Part shown: piece after piece, positions 42,335 through 50,613 of the stretch | Numbering within the stretch: position 1 is the stretch's first letter | How the letters are laid out: the number at the start of each line of letters is the position of its first letter | DNA from: DASPGQ01 sp035457705 | Lineage (GTDB): Bacteria; Acidobacteriota; Vicinamibacteria; Marinacidobacterales; SMYC01 | Assembly (NCBI GenBank): GCA_035457705.1 | Contig: DATIBD010000022.1 | Location: 112,512-176,511, forward strand | DNA length: 64,000 nt | Direction: 5' to 3' | Notes under the pieces: generated by a model | Told to the model about the DNA's origin: nothing | Seen by the model: the letters and a program-made list of their open reading frames with translations, nothing else | The model's database searches: none | Made by a program: the position numbers and the translations under genes

Positions 42335-44437
42335 TCACGGGATCGCGAGCCCGGCCTTCCGGAGCCCCTCGATGAAGTTGTCGAGGAGCTCGCCCGCCCC
42401 GTGCCACTTCGCCATCTCCGCTCTCGCCACCTGGGCGTAATTGGGTACCTGGGCCAGCACCTCGTCGAGCGCCTTTTGGGCCGCCTCCCGCTCGCCGAGT
42501 TGCCCGTAGGCCGAGGCGAGAGCCGCATGAGTATAGAAGTAGCTCGGCATGTTGATCTTCCGAGCGATTTCGAGTGCTCCGCGATAGTCCTTCTTCCGGT
42601 AAGCGTTGAAATACGAGCCGAACCGGTACCAGCCGGGATGATGCGGGTTCAGCTCGAGGGCCGCTTCCGCCAGCCGGACGCCGTGCTCCCAATCGCCGGC
42701 GTAAGCCATGAGAATCCCCATGAACGCTTTCGAATCTCCGTCCATGGGGTTCAGGTCGATGGCCCGCTCCGCGGCATTTCGGAAGTCCTCGAGCTCACGT
42801 CGAAAGAAACGAGCGACCGCAAGGGCGGAATAGGCGAGGTGATTGGCGGGAGCGAGCTGCACCGCGCGACGCGCCGTATCGAGCGCGCGACCGAGAGGGT
42901 CGGGTCCGGCGTTGAAACCGTGCTTGTATTCCTCCGCGTAGGACGTCGAGAGGCAGGCGAGGCAGTCGGCGTCGTTCGGGGCTTTCGCGATCGCTTCCTC
43001 GAGGCAGACCCGTACGGCGGCGTGCTCCTCGGCGTCGATCCGCTCCATATAGCCGAAGCTCCGAAGAACGGCTTCGTAAGGACTGAGCTCCTTGGGGCTC
43101 TTCCCCCGGAGTGCGGCGCTCGCGGTGCGCGGGAGAACTCCGTGGGCGTCCGCGATGGTAGAGACGATCCGGGGCACGATCTCGTCCTGGAGATCGAAGA
43201 GATCCTCTGAGCGGAAAGCGCGATTGTAGGTCTCCGCCCAGAGGTGAGCCCCGGAGCTCGCCTCCACGACCTGGGCGGCGATGCGAAGCTTCGGTCCGGC
43301 CTGGCGAAGGCTTCCTTCCAGAATGTAGCGAGCACCCAGGTCCTTTCCCACAGAGCGAACGTCGTAAGCCTCGTTCTGGTACTGGAGCGTCGAGCTTCGC
43401 GAGATCACGCGGAGGTACGAGAATCGCGACAGACCGGTCACGATGTCCTCCAAGAGCCCCTCCGCGAGGGCCTGCAGGCTGGGATCTGCCCTGTGATATT
43501 TGAAGGGAAGGACCGCGATCCAGAATCCCTGCTCGGCTCGCGTTGCGGCGGAGTCCGTGCGACGGGTGCTCGATGGTGAGCCGCTCTGCCACTCCGAAAG
43601 GACCTGGTAAACTTCAAGCGCCGACTGAAATCGGTCCTCCGGCCTTTTCTCCAGGCAACGTTCGATGACGTCCGCCAAGCCTTCCGGCAGATCGGTCCGC
43701 ACCTTCGCGACCGACGGTGGCCGATCGCGCAGGATGGCCGAAGCGAGCTCGGCGGTGGAGCTTCCAGCGAAGGGTCTTCGTCCGGAGACCATCTCATAAA
43801 GAATGATGCCGAGGGAGAAGATGTCGCTCCGATGATCGACGGATCGGCCCGAGACCTGCTCTGGAGACATGTAGGGCAGGGTGCCCATCACGACGCCCTC
43901 TCGCGTCTGCAGATCGGTGGTGAGCTCGGAGCTCGCCTCCGAGAGCTGCCCCATCTTCGCGAGCCCGAAGTCGAGTATCTTGAGCCTCCCGTCCGCGGTG
44001 ACCATGAGGTTCGCGGGCTTGAGGTCGCGATGGACGACACCGCGCTCGTGCGCCGCCGCGAGTCCATCGGCGAGTGGCAGGGCGAGCGTGTAAAATCGTT
44101 CGAGAGAGAATCTTCCCTCGGTGAGCACGCGCTCGAGGGTTCGTCCTTCCACGAGCTGCATCGTCAGAAAGTGAGCGCCCTCGGATTCCTCGACCGAGAA
44201 CACGGTCACGATGCTCGGATGATCGAGCGCGGCGAGCGCCTTCGCCTCGCGGCGGAACCGTTCGAGACGCTCGGGTTCGGAGGCCATCTCCGCGGGCAGC
44301 ATCTTGAGAGCGACCTCGCGCCCGAGCCTGGTGTCGGTGGCCCGGAAAACCTCGCCCATACCGCCGGCGCCGAGCTTTTCGAGGATCTGGTAGTGCGCTA
44401 GAGAAGTACCGACCACGTGCTCAAAGCATAGGTGCAT
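42335..44437 (-). CDS. Ser/Thr protein kinase with TolB-like and TPR domains
   Basis: About 700 residues. The Hanks-type kinase domain (1-275) has LGAGGMGEVFRATD (P-loop), VALKMLP (Lys), VHRDLKPANLMV (catalytic loop), KILDFGLAK (DFG) and SPEQVSGRSVDHRSDIFSLG. A TolB-like domain follows (IAVLPFKYHRADPSLQALAEG), then TPR helices to the end. No transmembrane segment is seen, which is less common than the TM-linked form. ATG 44437 is a choice among ATG 44437, TTG 44452 and GTG 44416; none has a strong Shine-Dalgarno. Confidence 0.9.
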   Translation of the reverse strand: MHLCFEHVVGTSLAHYQILEKLGAGGMGEVFRATDTRLGREVALKMLPAEMASEPERLERFRREAKALAALDHPSIVTVFSVEESEGAHFLTMQLVEGRTLERVLTEGRFSLERFYTLALPLADGLAAAHERGVVHRDLKPANLMVTADGRLKILDFGLAKMGQLSEASSELTTDLQTREGVVMGTLPYMSPEQVSGRSVDHRSDIFSLGIILYEMVSGRRPFAGSSTAELASAILRDRPPSVAKVRTDLPEGLADVIERCLEKRPEDRFQSALEVYQVLSEWQSGSPSSTRRTDSAATRAEQGFWIAVLPFKYHRADPSLQALAEGLLEDIVTGLSRFSYLRVISRSSTLQYQNEAYDVRSVGKDLGARYILEGSLRQAGPKLRIAAQVVEASSGAHLWAETYNRAFRSEDLFDLQDEIVPRIVSTIADAHGVLPRTASAALRGKSPKELSPYEAVLRSFGYMERIDAEEHAAVRVCLEEAIAKAPNDADCLACLSTSYAEEYKHGFNAGPDPLGRALDTARRAVQLAPANHLAYSALAVARFFRRELEDFRNAAERAIDLNPMDGDSKAFMGILMAYAGDWEHGVRLAEAALELNPHHPGWYRFGSYFNAYRKKDYRGALEIARKINMPSYFYTHAALASAYGQLGEREAAQKALDEVLAQVPNYAQVARAEMAKWHGAGELLDNFIEGLRKAGLAIP

Positions 44438-44515
44438 TCGCGAGGAAGTCAACCAGCGATCCGGTCATAGGGTAGTCGCTCGAGCTTCGACCCCATGACG
44501 TGAGTACTGCGAGCC

Positions 44516-47044
44516 TCACTCGTACTTGAGAGCGACCAGCGGGTCGATGCGGGACGCCCGCTGCGCCGGAACGAGACAGGCGAAGGCCGAAGCGGCGATG
44601 AGAACAGTCGGCGCGAGCAGGAATATGAGCGGGTCGAGCGCCTCGACTTCGTAGAGCAAGCTGCTCAGCGCCCTCGCGAGCGCTACCGCGAGCAGGAAAC
44701 CCACGAAACACCCCACCGCCGTCAAGCGCAGCCCTTCCTTCAGAACGAGCCATAGGGCCTGGCCGCGACTGGCGCCGAGCGCCATCCTGATCCCCAGCTC
44801 TCGTGTGCGCTGGGCCACACTATACGCTCTCACTCCGTAGACTCCGATGATGGACAGCAGAAGCGCCACGCCTCCGAACAGCATGAAGATCCGGGCACCC
44901 GCTCGCACGAGCCACAGCGCCATACTCTCTTCGAGAAACATCGGCATGGTCTTGAGGGTCAGAATCGGCAGCCGCGGGTCGACGGCGCGCACCTCTCGTT
45001 GTACGGCGTCGAGCTGGCTGGCAAGCGCTTCCTCGTCCGCGACAGAGGAGGTCAGGTAGAAATGCATGTTGGCCTGGTATCGCTGGCCGAACGGGACGTA
45101 GACGTGCTCGGGGTTTGCGTCGAACAAATCGTCTTTCAAGCTCGGAGCGATCCCGACGACTTCCATCTCCTCCGATTCCTTGCTGCCATCACGTCCGACG
45201 AAGACGATGCGCTCGGAGAGCGCCTCTCCGTCCGGCCACAGACGCGCGGCGAGACCCTGGTCCAGGATCGCCACCGGGGCGGCGCCTACGGCCGATACTT
45301 CGCTTCGGGTAAAGTCTCGACCCCGAAGCAGCGGAACCCCCAGCGTCCGGAAGTAGTCGGCCCCCACGACGTTGAAGCGGGCGTTGACGGACCCGGACGC
45401 TTGTTCATCGTCCGCGCGCGAGCTCCGTGCCTTTTCTGCGGGAAGCACCCGCTGGCTCTGGGAGACCATCCCATAAGGGACCGTTGCCGCCAGGCTCGTT
45501 GATTCGATGCCCGGAAGCGCGGACAGCCGCTCCTCCAGGGTGCGGTAGATCTCCCGGCCACGAGCCTCGTCGTAGCCCACCAGGCTCGGATCGATTTCGA
45601 CGAGGAGCCTGCGCTCGAGCGCAAAGCCTGGATCGGCCCCCGACGCATTGACGGCACCGCGAAGGAACAACCCGGCCGCCGTCAGAAGGGCAAGCGAAAG
45701 CGACACCTGGCCTATCACGAGAACGTTTCTGAAGGCACCGAGTCTTCCGCGGCTGGTTGGATCTTCAGCGGGGTTCTCCTTCAAATCGGTAACGATCTCG
45801 GGCCGGGTCAGCTTCCAGGCGGGCGCCAGAGTGAAGAGGAGCGTGCTCGCGACGCAGAAGAATAGCAAAGCCGTCAGGACTCGAAGATCGGGACCGGTCC
45901 GGACGATGAGGTCGACGGGAAGGATCTCGCGCATCGATGAGACCAGAAGCGAGTTCCCCCAATGTGCGAGCAGCAATCCCATAGCGCCGCCCAGGAGAGA
46001 AAGGCAAAAACCCTCGAGGAGGAGCTGGCGTACGATGGGGGCCCGGCGCCCGCCAATTGCCAGGCGAATCGCGAGCTCCTTGCGTCGCATGGTCCCGCGA
46101 GCGAGCGTCATGCTCGCCAGATTCAAGCAGGCGATGAGCAGCACCGCCGCCGCGGTCGCCGAAAGAAGGATAACAAGGGTCTCGACCTCGCTGTCATCCG
46201 AGGGCTCGGTGCTGATGCCCATTCGCGGCAAGGGGTTCACCACGAAGGTTTGGTTCCGATTTGCTTCAGGGTAGGTTTCGGCGAGCTGGGCCGCGAGAAC
46301 CGCGAGCTCGGAGTCGGCGCTCTCGAACGTCATCCTGTCCTTCAATCGGCCGATCAGCACGAGGGAATGATTGTCGCGCTCGTCGAGGCTGCGCCCGGCG
46401 GAGCCCATGAAATCGTTCGCGATCTCGCCGTGCACGCCCAGGGGAAACCACAGCTCGGTGGAGATCAAGGCCGTAGCGGCCGTGAAGTCCTTCGGCGCGA
46501 TACCGACGACGGTGTAGCTCCTTCCATTGACGTCGACGCTCATGCCGACGTAGTCGGGGTCGGCGCCTTGTTTCTGCCAGAACGAATAGCTGACGATCAC
46601 GACTCGGAGGCCGGCGCCCGGCTGCTCCTCCTCGGGAGTAAAGCTCCGTCCTCGAAAGAGCGGGACGCCAAACGTCGAGAAGAAATTGGCCGCGATCGTC
46701 TCCGCGATGATTCGCCGGGTCATTCCGTCCTTCGTCAACCCGACGAGCGCCAGATTGTGAGCGGTGAGACTGGAGAAAACGGTGTTTTGATCGCGCAAAT
46801 CGACGAAGTTCGGGTAGGAGAAGGGTCGATAGCTATCCGGCTTCTCCGTATCCTTGCTGAAGCATCCTACGAGCTGTTCCGGACGCTCGATCCGAAGCGG
46901 CTTGAACAGAAGGGCGTTTACGATGCTGAAGATCGCCGTATTGGCGCCGATGCCCAGGCCGAGAACGAGCACGGCAACGACGGCGAAGCCCGGGTTTCCG
47001 GCGAGGACCCTTAGGGCGAATCGAACCGAGCGGATCGCGTCCAT
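44516..47044 (-). CDS. ADOP-type ABC transporter permease (MacB/FtsX-like)
   Basis: An 842-residue permease with two MacB_PCD periplasmic domains and two FtsX cores. It opens with VRFALRVLAGNPGFAVVAVLV and LGIGANTAIFSIVNALLFKP, the signature of the acidobacterial duplicated orphan permease family (TIGR03434). A central LARGTMRRKELAIRLAIGG and a C-terminal RTRELGIRMALGASRGQ mark the two FtsX halves. As in the family generally, no ATPase gene is beside it. It probably exports or senses an unknown compound. Confidence 0.92.
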   Translation of the reverse strand: MDAIRSVRFALRVLAGNPGFAVVAVLVLGLGIGANTAIFSIVNALLFKPLRIERPEQLVGCFSKDTEKPDSYRPFSYPNFVDLRDQNTVFSSLTAHNLALVGLTKDGMTRRIIAETIAANFFSTFGVPLFRGRSFTPEEEQPGAGLRVVIVSYSFWQKQGADPDYVGMSVDVNGRSYTVVGIAPKDFTAATALISTELWFPLGVHGEIANDFMGSAGRSLDERDNHSLVLIGRLKDRMTFESADSELAVLAAQLAETYPEANRNQTFVVNPLPRMGISTEPSDDSEVETLVILLSATAAAVLLIACLNLASMTLARGTMRRKELAIRLAIGGRRAPIVRQLLLEGFCLSLLGGAMGLLLAHWGNSLLVSSMREILPVDLIVRTGPDLRVLTALLFFCVASTLLFTLAPAWKLTRPEIVTDLKENPAEDPTSRGRLGAFRNVLVIGQVSLSLALLTAAGLFLRGAVNASGADPGFALERRLLVEIDPSLVGYDEARGREIYRTLEERLSALPGIESTSLAATVPYGMVSQSQRVLPAEKARSSRADDEQASGSVNARFNVVGADYFRTLGVPLLRGRDFTRSEVSAVGAAPVAILDQGLAARLWPDGEALSERIVFVGRDGSKESEEMEVVGIAPSLKDDLFDANPEHVYVPFGQRYQANMHFYLTSSVADEEALASQLDAVQREVRAVDPRLPILTLKTMPMFLEESMALWLVRAGARIFMLFGGVALLLSIIGVYGVRAYSVAQRTRELGIRMALGASRGQALWLVLKEGLRLTAVGCFVGFLLAVALARALSSLLYEVEALDPLIFLLAPTVLIAASAFACLVPAQRASRIDPLVALKYE

Positions 47045-47222
47045 GACTCATCCTCCTCCATCGAGAGCTCCCGACGCACGCGAATTGTAACGGTTCCCGG
47101 AGACAAAGGGTTCGAATTCATCGAGACACGAAGCCGATGCCGTGGAGGAAGCTTGCGCCCACCAGAGACTAACCGGTAGATTTCCACCGTGATCGCTCGC
47201 CTCCGGAACGCGCCTTTCCGTC

Positions 47223-47328
47223 TACGAGATCGTGGGCACCCCTCGGCAAGGGCGGGATGGGGGAGGTCTACAAGGCGCGAGACACCCGTCTCGACCGCAT
47301 CGTCGCGATCAAAGTCCTGAGCTCCAGC
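47223..47328 (+). pseudogene. Relic of a Ser/Thr kinase N-lobe
   Basis: YEIVG in one frame continues, after a one-base shift, as LGKGGMGEVYKARDTRLDR then IVAIKVLSSS, an unmistakable Hanks kinase P-loop and lysine strand. Nothing of the remaining kinase is present. The relic ends where a Uma2-like relic on the other strand begins. Confidence 0.8.
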
Positions 47329-47479
47329 ACTCCTTCCAGATTGGAGATGCGAGGTACGGGCCGGTCGCCGCGCAGGGCGAGCTGGCTTCGTAATGAGGCC
47401 AGGGGACACCGTAGGTGACGATGCGCTGGTCCGCGGTGGGAACGCACTCACCGGCCGGAGTCGTCACCTGCGAAACCAT
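47329..47479 (-). pseudogene. Relic of a Uma2-family (PD-D/E-xK-like) protein N-terminus
   Basis: From ATG 47479 the minus strand reads QRIVTYGVPWPHYEA, then in a shifted frame LALRGDRPVPRISNLEGVLE. This matches the Uma2 family N-terminus (typically ERIVLYGVSW...YE...LEGTLE). The remainder is missing at the junction with the kinase relic. Confidence 0.6.
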
Positions 47480-47658
47480 GACGAAATGCTAGCACGCGCG
47501 CCGAAGCGTCTGCCATCCGATCTACCGAACCGGGACTTGCGGATGGTTCAAACTCGAAACGGATCGCGCCTCCTGGTCGAGCCGCCTGTCCTTCGCCTTG
47601 TGGACCTCACTGCAGGCCAATGGCGAGTCTGGCGTGACTTCCTTGCAGCGGACAGCGG

Positions 47659-48765
47659 CTAGGCAGGCTCGGCGAGGGCGGGTCGGGTGGTTCGAATGAA
47701 GTCGCGGACGGAAGCCGCCGCCACTTTTTCCACCTGGCGAATCCGCTCACGCGAAAGGCCCAGGACTTGGGCAATCTCGTCTAGGGTGCACTCCCTCGGA
47801 TAGCCGATGCCGTGACGCATGGAGAGAATGATTCGCTGTCGATCGGGGAGCTTTCGAAGAACCGCTCTGACGGCCCGCCTCGTCTCTGCTTTCTGCGCCA
47901 ACTCGAGCGGCGTCGGCCGAGAACGGTCCTCGAGAACGTCGCCGAGGAACCGGTCGGTCGATAGAATGAGGGCATCGATGGAGTCGATCGGACCGATTGC
48001 CGGGAGCAGCTCGGCCACCTTCTCGGTGGGGACGCCCATCTCCGTGGCGATCTCCTCGGGGAGAGCGGTGCGACCGAGCTTTCGCGACAGCTCTTTTCGC
48101 AGGTACAGGGTTTGCCTCACGTCGGCGATTCGGTTCACCGGGATACGGATCAGGCGCGCCTTCTCGGCGAGCGCACGGCGGATGCCCTGTCGGATCCAGT
48201 GTGTCGCGAACGTGGAGAACCGTGCGCCGACTCGGGGGTCGTACCGGTCGACGGCGCGCATGAGCCCGAGGCTTCCTTCCTGAATCAGGTCGATGAAGTC
48301 GAAACCGCGGCCGCGAAAACACTTGGACACCCACACCACCAGGCGCAAGTTGGCTTCTACGAGCCGAGCGCGCATCGCGTCGATCTCCGCAAGCGCCCGT
48401 GCGAGCTCGGTTGGTTTTCTTCGGAGTGCTCGGGCCCGCGTCTCCACCCGGGCAAGGCGGCGGCGGGTCGACGCGGTCACCGGCTGAGCCGTGAGCGCGA
48501 CTTCCGTTCCGAGCCACGGCTTTTGTACCCGTCTCAGCAGTCTGAGCACGCGCTTTCGCTCTCGCCAGAGGCCGAGACCGAGATCGCGCTCCTCCGCGGC
48601 GCTCAAAAGCTGGTGCCGGCCGGCCAGGTTCATGAAGTACCCGAGATCGTTTCGAGAAACGTCTTCGTTCGACGGCCGGGGGTCGATTTCGACTTCCTCG
48701 TATTCGAAGGGCGCGTGCTCGAACTCGAACGGCTGCCGGAGCTCGATCTCGATCTCGGTCTTCAT
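47659..48765 (-). CDS. Sigma-70-family RNA polymerase sigma factor (group 2-like)
   Basis: A 368-residue sigma factor. Region 1.2 is LGYFMNLAGRHQLLSAAEER. Region 2 has DLIQEGSLGLMRAVDRYDPR and FSTFATHWIRQGIRRAL. Region 3 starts ARLIRIPVNRIADVRQ. Region 4 has LPDRQRIILSMRHG and the helix-turn-helix LDEIAQVLGLSRERIRQVEK. It is shorter than RpoD and lacks the long acidic 1.1, so it is probably an alternative factor. ATG 48765 has AAGGAG at 48773-48778; the frame upstream runs into repeat copy 5. Confidence 0.9.
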   Translation of the reverse strand: MKTEIEIELRQPFEFEHAPFEYEEVEIDPRPSNEDVSRNDLGYFMNLAGRHQLLSAAEERDLGLGLWRERKRVLRLLRRVQKPWLGTEVALTAQPVTASTRRRLARVETRARALRRKPTELARALAEIDAMRARLVEANLRLVVWVSKCFRGRGFDFIDLIQEGSLGLMRAVDRYDPRVGARFSTFATHWIRQGIRRALAEKARLIRIPVNRIADVRQTLYLRKELSRKLGRTALPEEIATEMGVPTEKVAELLPAIGPIDSIDALILSTDRFLGDVLEDRSRPTPLELAQKAETRRAVRAVLRKLPDRQRIILSMRHGIGYPRECTLDEIAQVLGLSRERIRQVEKVAAASVRDFIRTTRPALAEPA

Positions 48766-48778
48766 CGGACACTCCTTC

Positions 48779-48903
48779 GAGCGCTCAATGCCGTGGCGAA
48801 CCTGTGGACGATCGGCCGCCACGGCTCGGGATGCTTACGGCGCGGCCAGCGCGCCGGGCTCGCTCCGCTCGCGCAGGGTCGACTGCGTTTTTCATGACCC
48901 TGC
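48779..48903 (-). repeat. Dispersed hairpin repeat, copy 5 (between rrf2-like gene and sigma factor)
   Basis: Read on the minus strand. The left stem is GCAGGGTC with GACCCTGC, then the GCGAGCGGAGCGAGCCC core, the GGCGCG-CTGGC-CGCGCC hairpin, and CCGTGGCG pairing with CGCCACGG. The Rrf2 gene stop lies inside the left stem-loop, and the right end abuts the AAGGAG of the sigma-factor gene. Confidence 0.85.
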
Positions 48904-49359
48904 TAGCGGCACCATTTCCATGATTTGGTGGCGCGCCTCGCGCTCACCTTGCAGCAGCAGCGTCAGAGGCATGTTGTCCAGAAGTTTCTGGAGGTGGTAG
49001 TTGACCGTGCTCCACACGGGCCTCAGCCCGCAGTTGCGGTTGTGGACGCAGCGCGTGGCGTCTCCGGTGTAGCGCTGGCAGATGGCGGCGTGCGTGAGGA
49101 AGCTCCCGAGGGCGCGTACGGCATCGCCCACGGTTACCTCGTCCGGCCGGCGTTTCAGGCGGAAACCCCCGCGGAGACCTCTCACCGACTCGGCGAGCCC
49201 CGCCTTGGCAAGGCGATGCAGGAGCTTCTCCGCGTAGGCCACGGAAATGCCTTCTTGAGCGGCCACTTCCCGGACGGTGATCGGCTTGGCCTCCTTTGCG
49301 CTGCGGGCGAGCTGCAGCAAACAGCGAAGCCCGTATTCCTCTTGCGCCGTCACCTTCAT
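48892..49359 (-). CDS. Rrf2-family transcriptional regulator, probably Fe-S
   Basis: A 155-residue winged-helix regulator. MKVTAQEEYGLRCLLQLA is the family N-terminus, and VREVAAQEGISVAYAEKLLHRL the recognition helix, followed by VRGLRGGFRLKR. Three cysteines at about 94, 104 and 110 (C-x9-C-x5-C) fit a [Fe-S] cluster site as in IscR, NsrR and RsrR-like proteins, with spacing of its own. ATG 49359 is chosen; an ATG 9 nt upstream is possible. It is divergent from the ABC-2/polyketide operon with an IscR-like palindrome between them. Confidence 0.9.
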   Translation of the reverse strand: MKVTAQEEYGLRCLLQLARSAKEAKPITVREVAAQEGISVAYAEKLLHRLAKAGLAESVRGLRGGFRLKRRPDEVTVGDAVRALGSFLTHAAICQRYTGDATRCVHNRNCGLRPVWSTVNYHLQKLLDNMPLTLLLQGEREARHQIMEMVPLAGS

Positions 49360-49375
49360 GCTTCTCATTTTGATT

Positions 49376-49399
49376 AAACCTGACTTTTTTGTCAAGTAT
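49376..49399. promoter_or_regulatory. IscR type-1-like palindromic operator
   Basis: AAACCTGAC-TTTTTT-GTCAAGTAT on the plus strand. One arm, read on the minus strand as ATACTTGAC, matches the IscR type-1 half site ATASYYGAC exactly. The spacer is 6 rather than 7 nt. It lies between the Rrf2 gene and the ABC-2 operon, so it could control both. Confidence 0.6.
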
Positions 49400-49428
49400 T
49401 CTAATGCTATACTGCGTGAGCCTTGAGA

Positions 49429-50613
49429 GTGCTCATTTTGCTGATAATCAAGGATTTGCGACTACTCGTCCGAGATGCCATCGCTTTGCTGCTTCTCTTC
49501 CTCGCACCCATCCTGGTGATTGCCGCGGCGGGGTTCTCCCTGTCGACCCTGTACCGGAGCGAACGGCACCTCCTTCCTCTGACCGACCTCGACGGGGATG
49601 AGATCGCTCGCACGCTCGTGGCGACCCTACGCGAAGCCCCCGAGCTGGAAGTGGTCGAAGTGGGAGTCGACGAGGCACGCCGCCTCGTCGCGGACACGCC
49701 CCGCGCGGGCGCGGCGCTCGTCATTCCCGAGGGCTACCCGGCGGACGATGTCGTGCTTCAGCTCTGGACGGACCCGGTGAAACACCTCGAGGTGCTCAAG
49801 ATTCAAGCTGCGGTGGAGCGGGCGAACGCGGGCATCATGACGAGCCGGGTGGCTTCTCGCATTGCCGTCGTGGAGGTGCTGACCTATGCCGGCGAAACGG
49901 TGGACCTCGAGGCCCTTGCGGAAGACGCAGCCATGCTCGCCTCACGCCTCCTCGAAAAGAACAGCCGGCTCGAGGAAGCGAGTGTCTACGGGGGGGCTAC
50001 CACATTCAATACATTCGACCAGAACGTTCCCGGCTTCGGCTTGACTTTCCTTCTTCTGGGAATGCTCTTTGGGGTGGGCCTCGGGATTCTGGACGAGCGG
50101 GAGTGGGGAACGATGTATCGACTCGCGGCCGGACCCGTCTCGAAGCCGAAGCTGGTCGTTGGTAAGATGCTGTCGCGCTTTCTCATGGGTCTTGTGCAGA
50201 TGACCGTGCTCTTCGCCGTTGGCCGCCTGGCCTTCGATATCTCGCTCGGGCGGTCGCTCGTCGCCCTTGCGCTCGTGGTGGTCGCGGTGACGTTTGCCTC
50301 GGCATCCCTGGGGCTGCTGGCCGCGTCCCTCGCCCCGAGCCGGGATTCCGTCTTGCCGATGGGAACGATCGGAGTGGTTGTCATGGCGGCAATCGGCGGG
50401 TGCTGGTGGCCGATCACCATCGAGCCTCTCTGGCTGCAGCGGCTGGCGCATGTCTTTCCTACCGCCTGGGCCATGGGCGCGTTCAACGATCTCATGCTTC
50501 GTGAACGGGCTCTCGTCGAAGTCGTGCCCTCGTTGATTGCCCTCCTCGGATTCGGAGCTCTCTACCTCGTCTTCGGAGCGCGCCTTTTTCGTCGCGCCGG
50601 AGGCGGTGTGTGA
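49429..50613 (+). CDS. ABC-2-type transporter permease
   Basis: A 394-residue membrane protein starting at GTG 49429 (a TTG 6 nt upstream is possible). One N-terminal helix (ALLLLFLAPILVIAAAGFSL) is followed by a roughly 170-residue periplasmic domain, then five helices including FGLTFLLLGMLFGVGLGIL and the ERE-W-G motif LDEREWGTMYRLAAGPV typical of ABC-2 exporters. No ATP-binding subunit is encoded nearby. First gene of a coupled operon, so it may export or place the polyketide lipid made by the downstream genes. Confidence 0.85.
   Translation: MLILLIIKDLRLLVRDAIALLLLFLAPILVIAAAGFSLSTLYRSERHLLPLTDLDGDEIARTLVATLREAPELEVVEVGVDEARRLVADTPRAGAALVIPEGYPADDVVLQLWTDPVKHLEVLKIQAAVERANAGIMTSRVASRIAVVEVLTYAGETVDLEALAEDAAMLASRLLEKNSRLEEASVYGGATTFNTFDQNVPGFGLTFLLLGMLFGVGLGILDEREWGTMYRLAAGPVSKPKLVVGKMLSRFLMGLVQMTVLFAVGRLAFDISLGRSLVALALVVVAVTFASASLGLLAASLAPSRDSVLPMGTIGVVVMAAIGGCWWPITIEPLWLQRLAHVFPTAWAMGAFNDLMLRERALVEVVPSLIALLGFGALYLVFGARLFRRAGGGV

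Noticed and set aside
42335..44437. Reading the TPR/TolB kinase as a class III adenylate cyclase fusion
   Set aside because: The N-terminal domain has complete Hanks kinase motifs and no cyclase catalytic motif; only the TolB-like domain is shared with such cyclases.
47543..47662. Short plus-strand frame reading MVQTRNGSRLLVEPPVLRLV
   Set aside because: Looks protein-like but is only about 40 codons, has no ribosome-binding site and converges on the sigma-factor gene; too little to call a gene.
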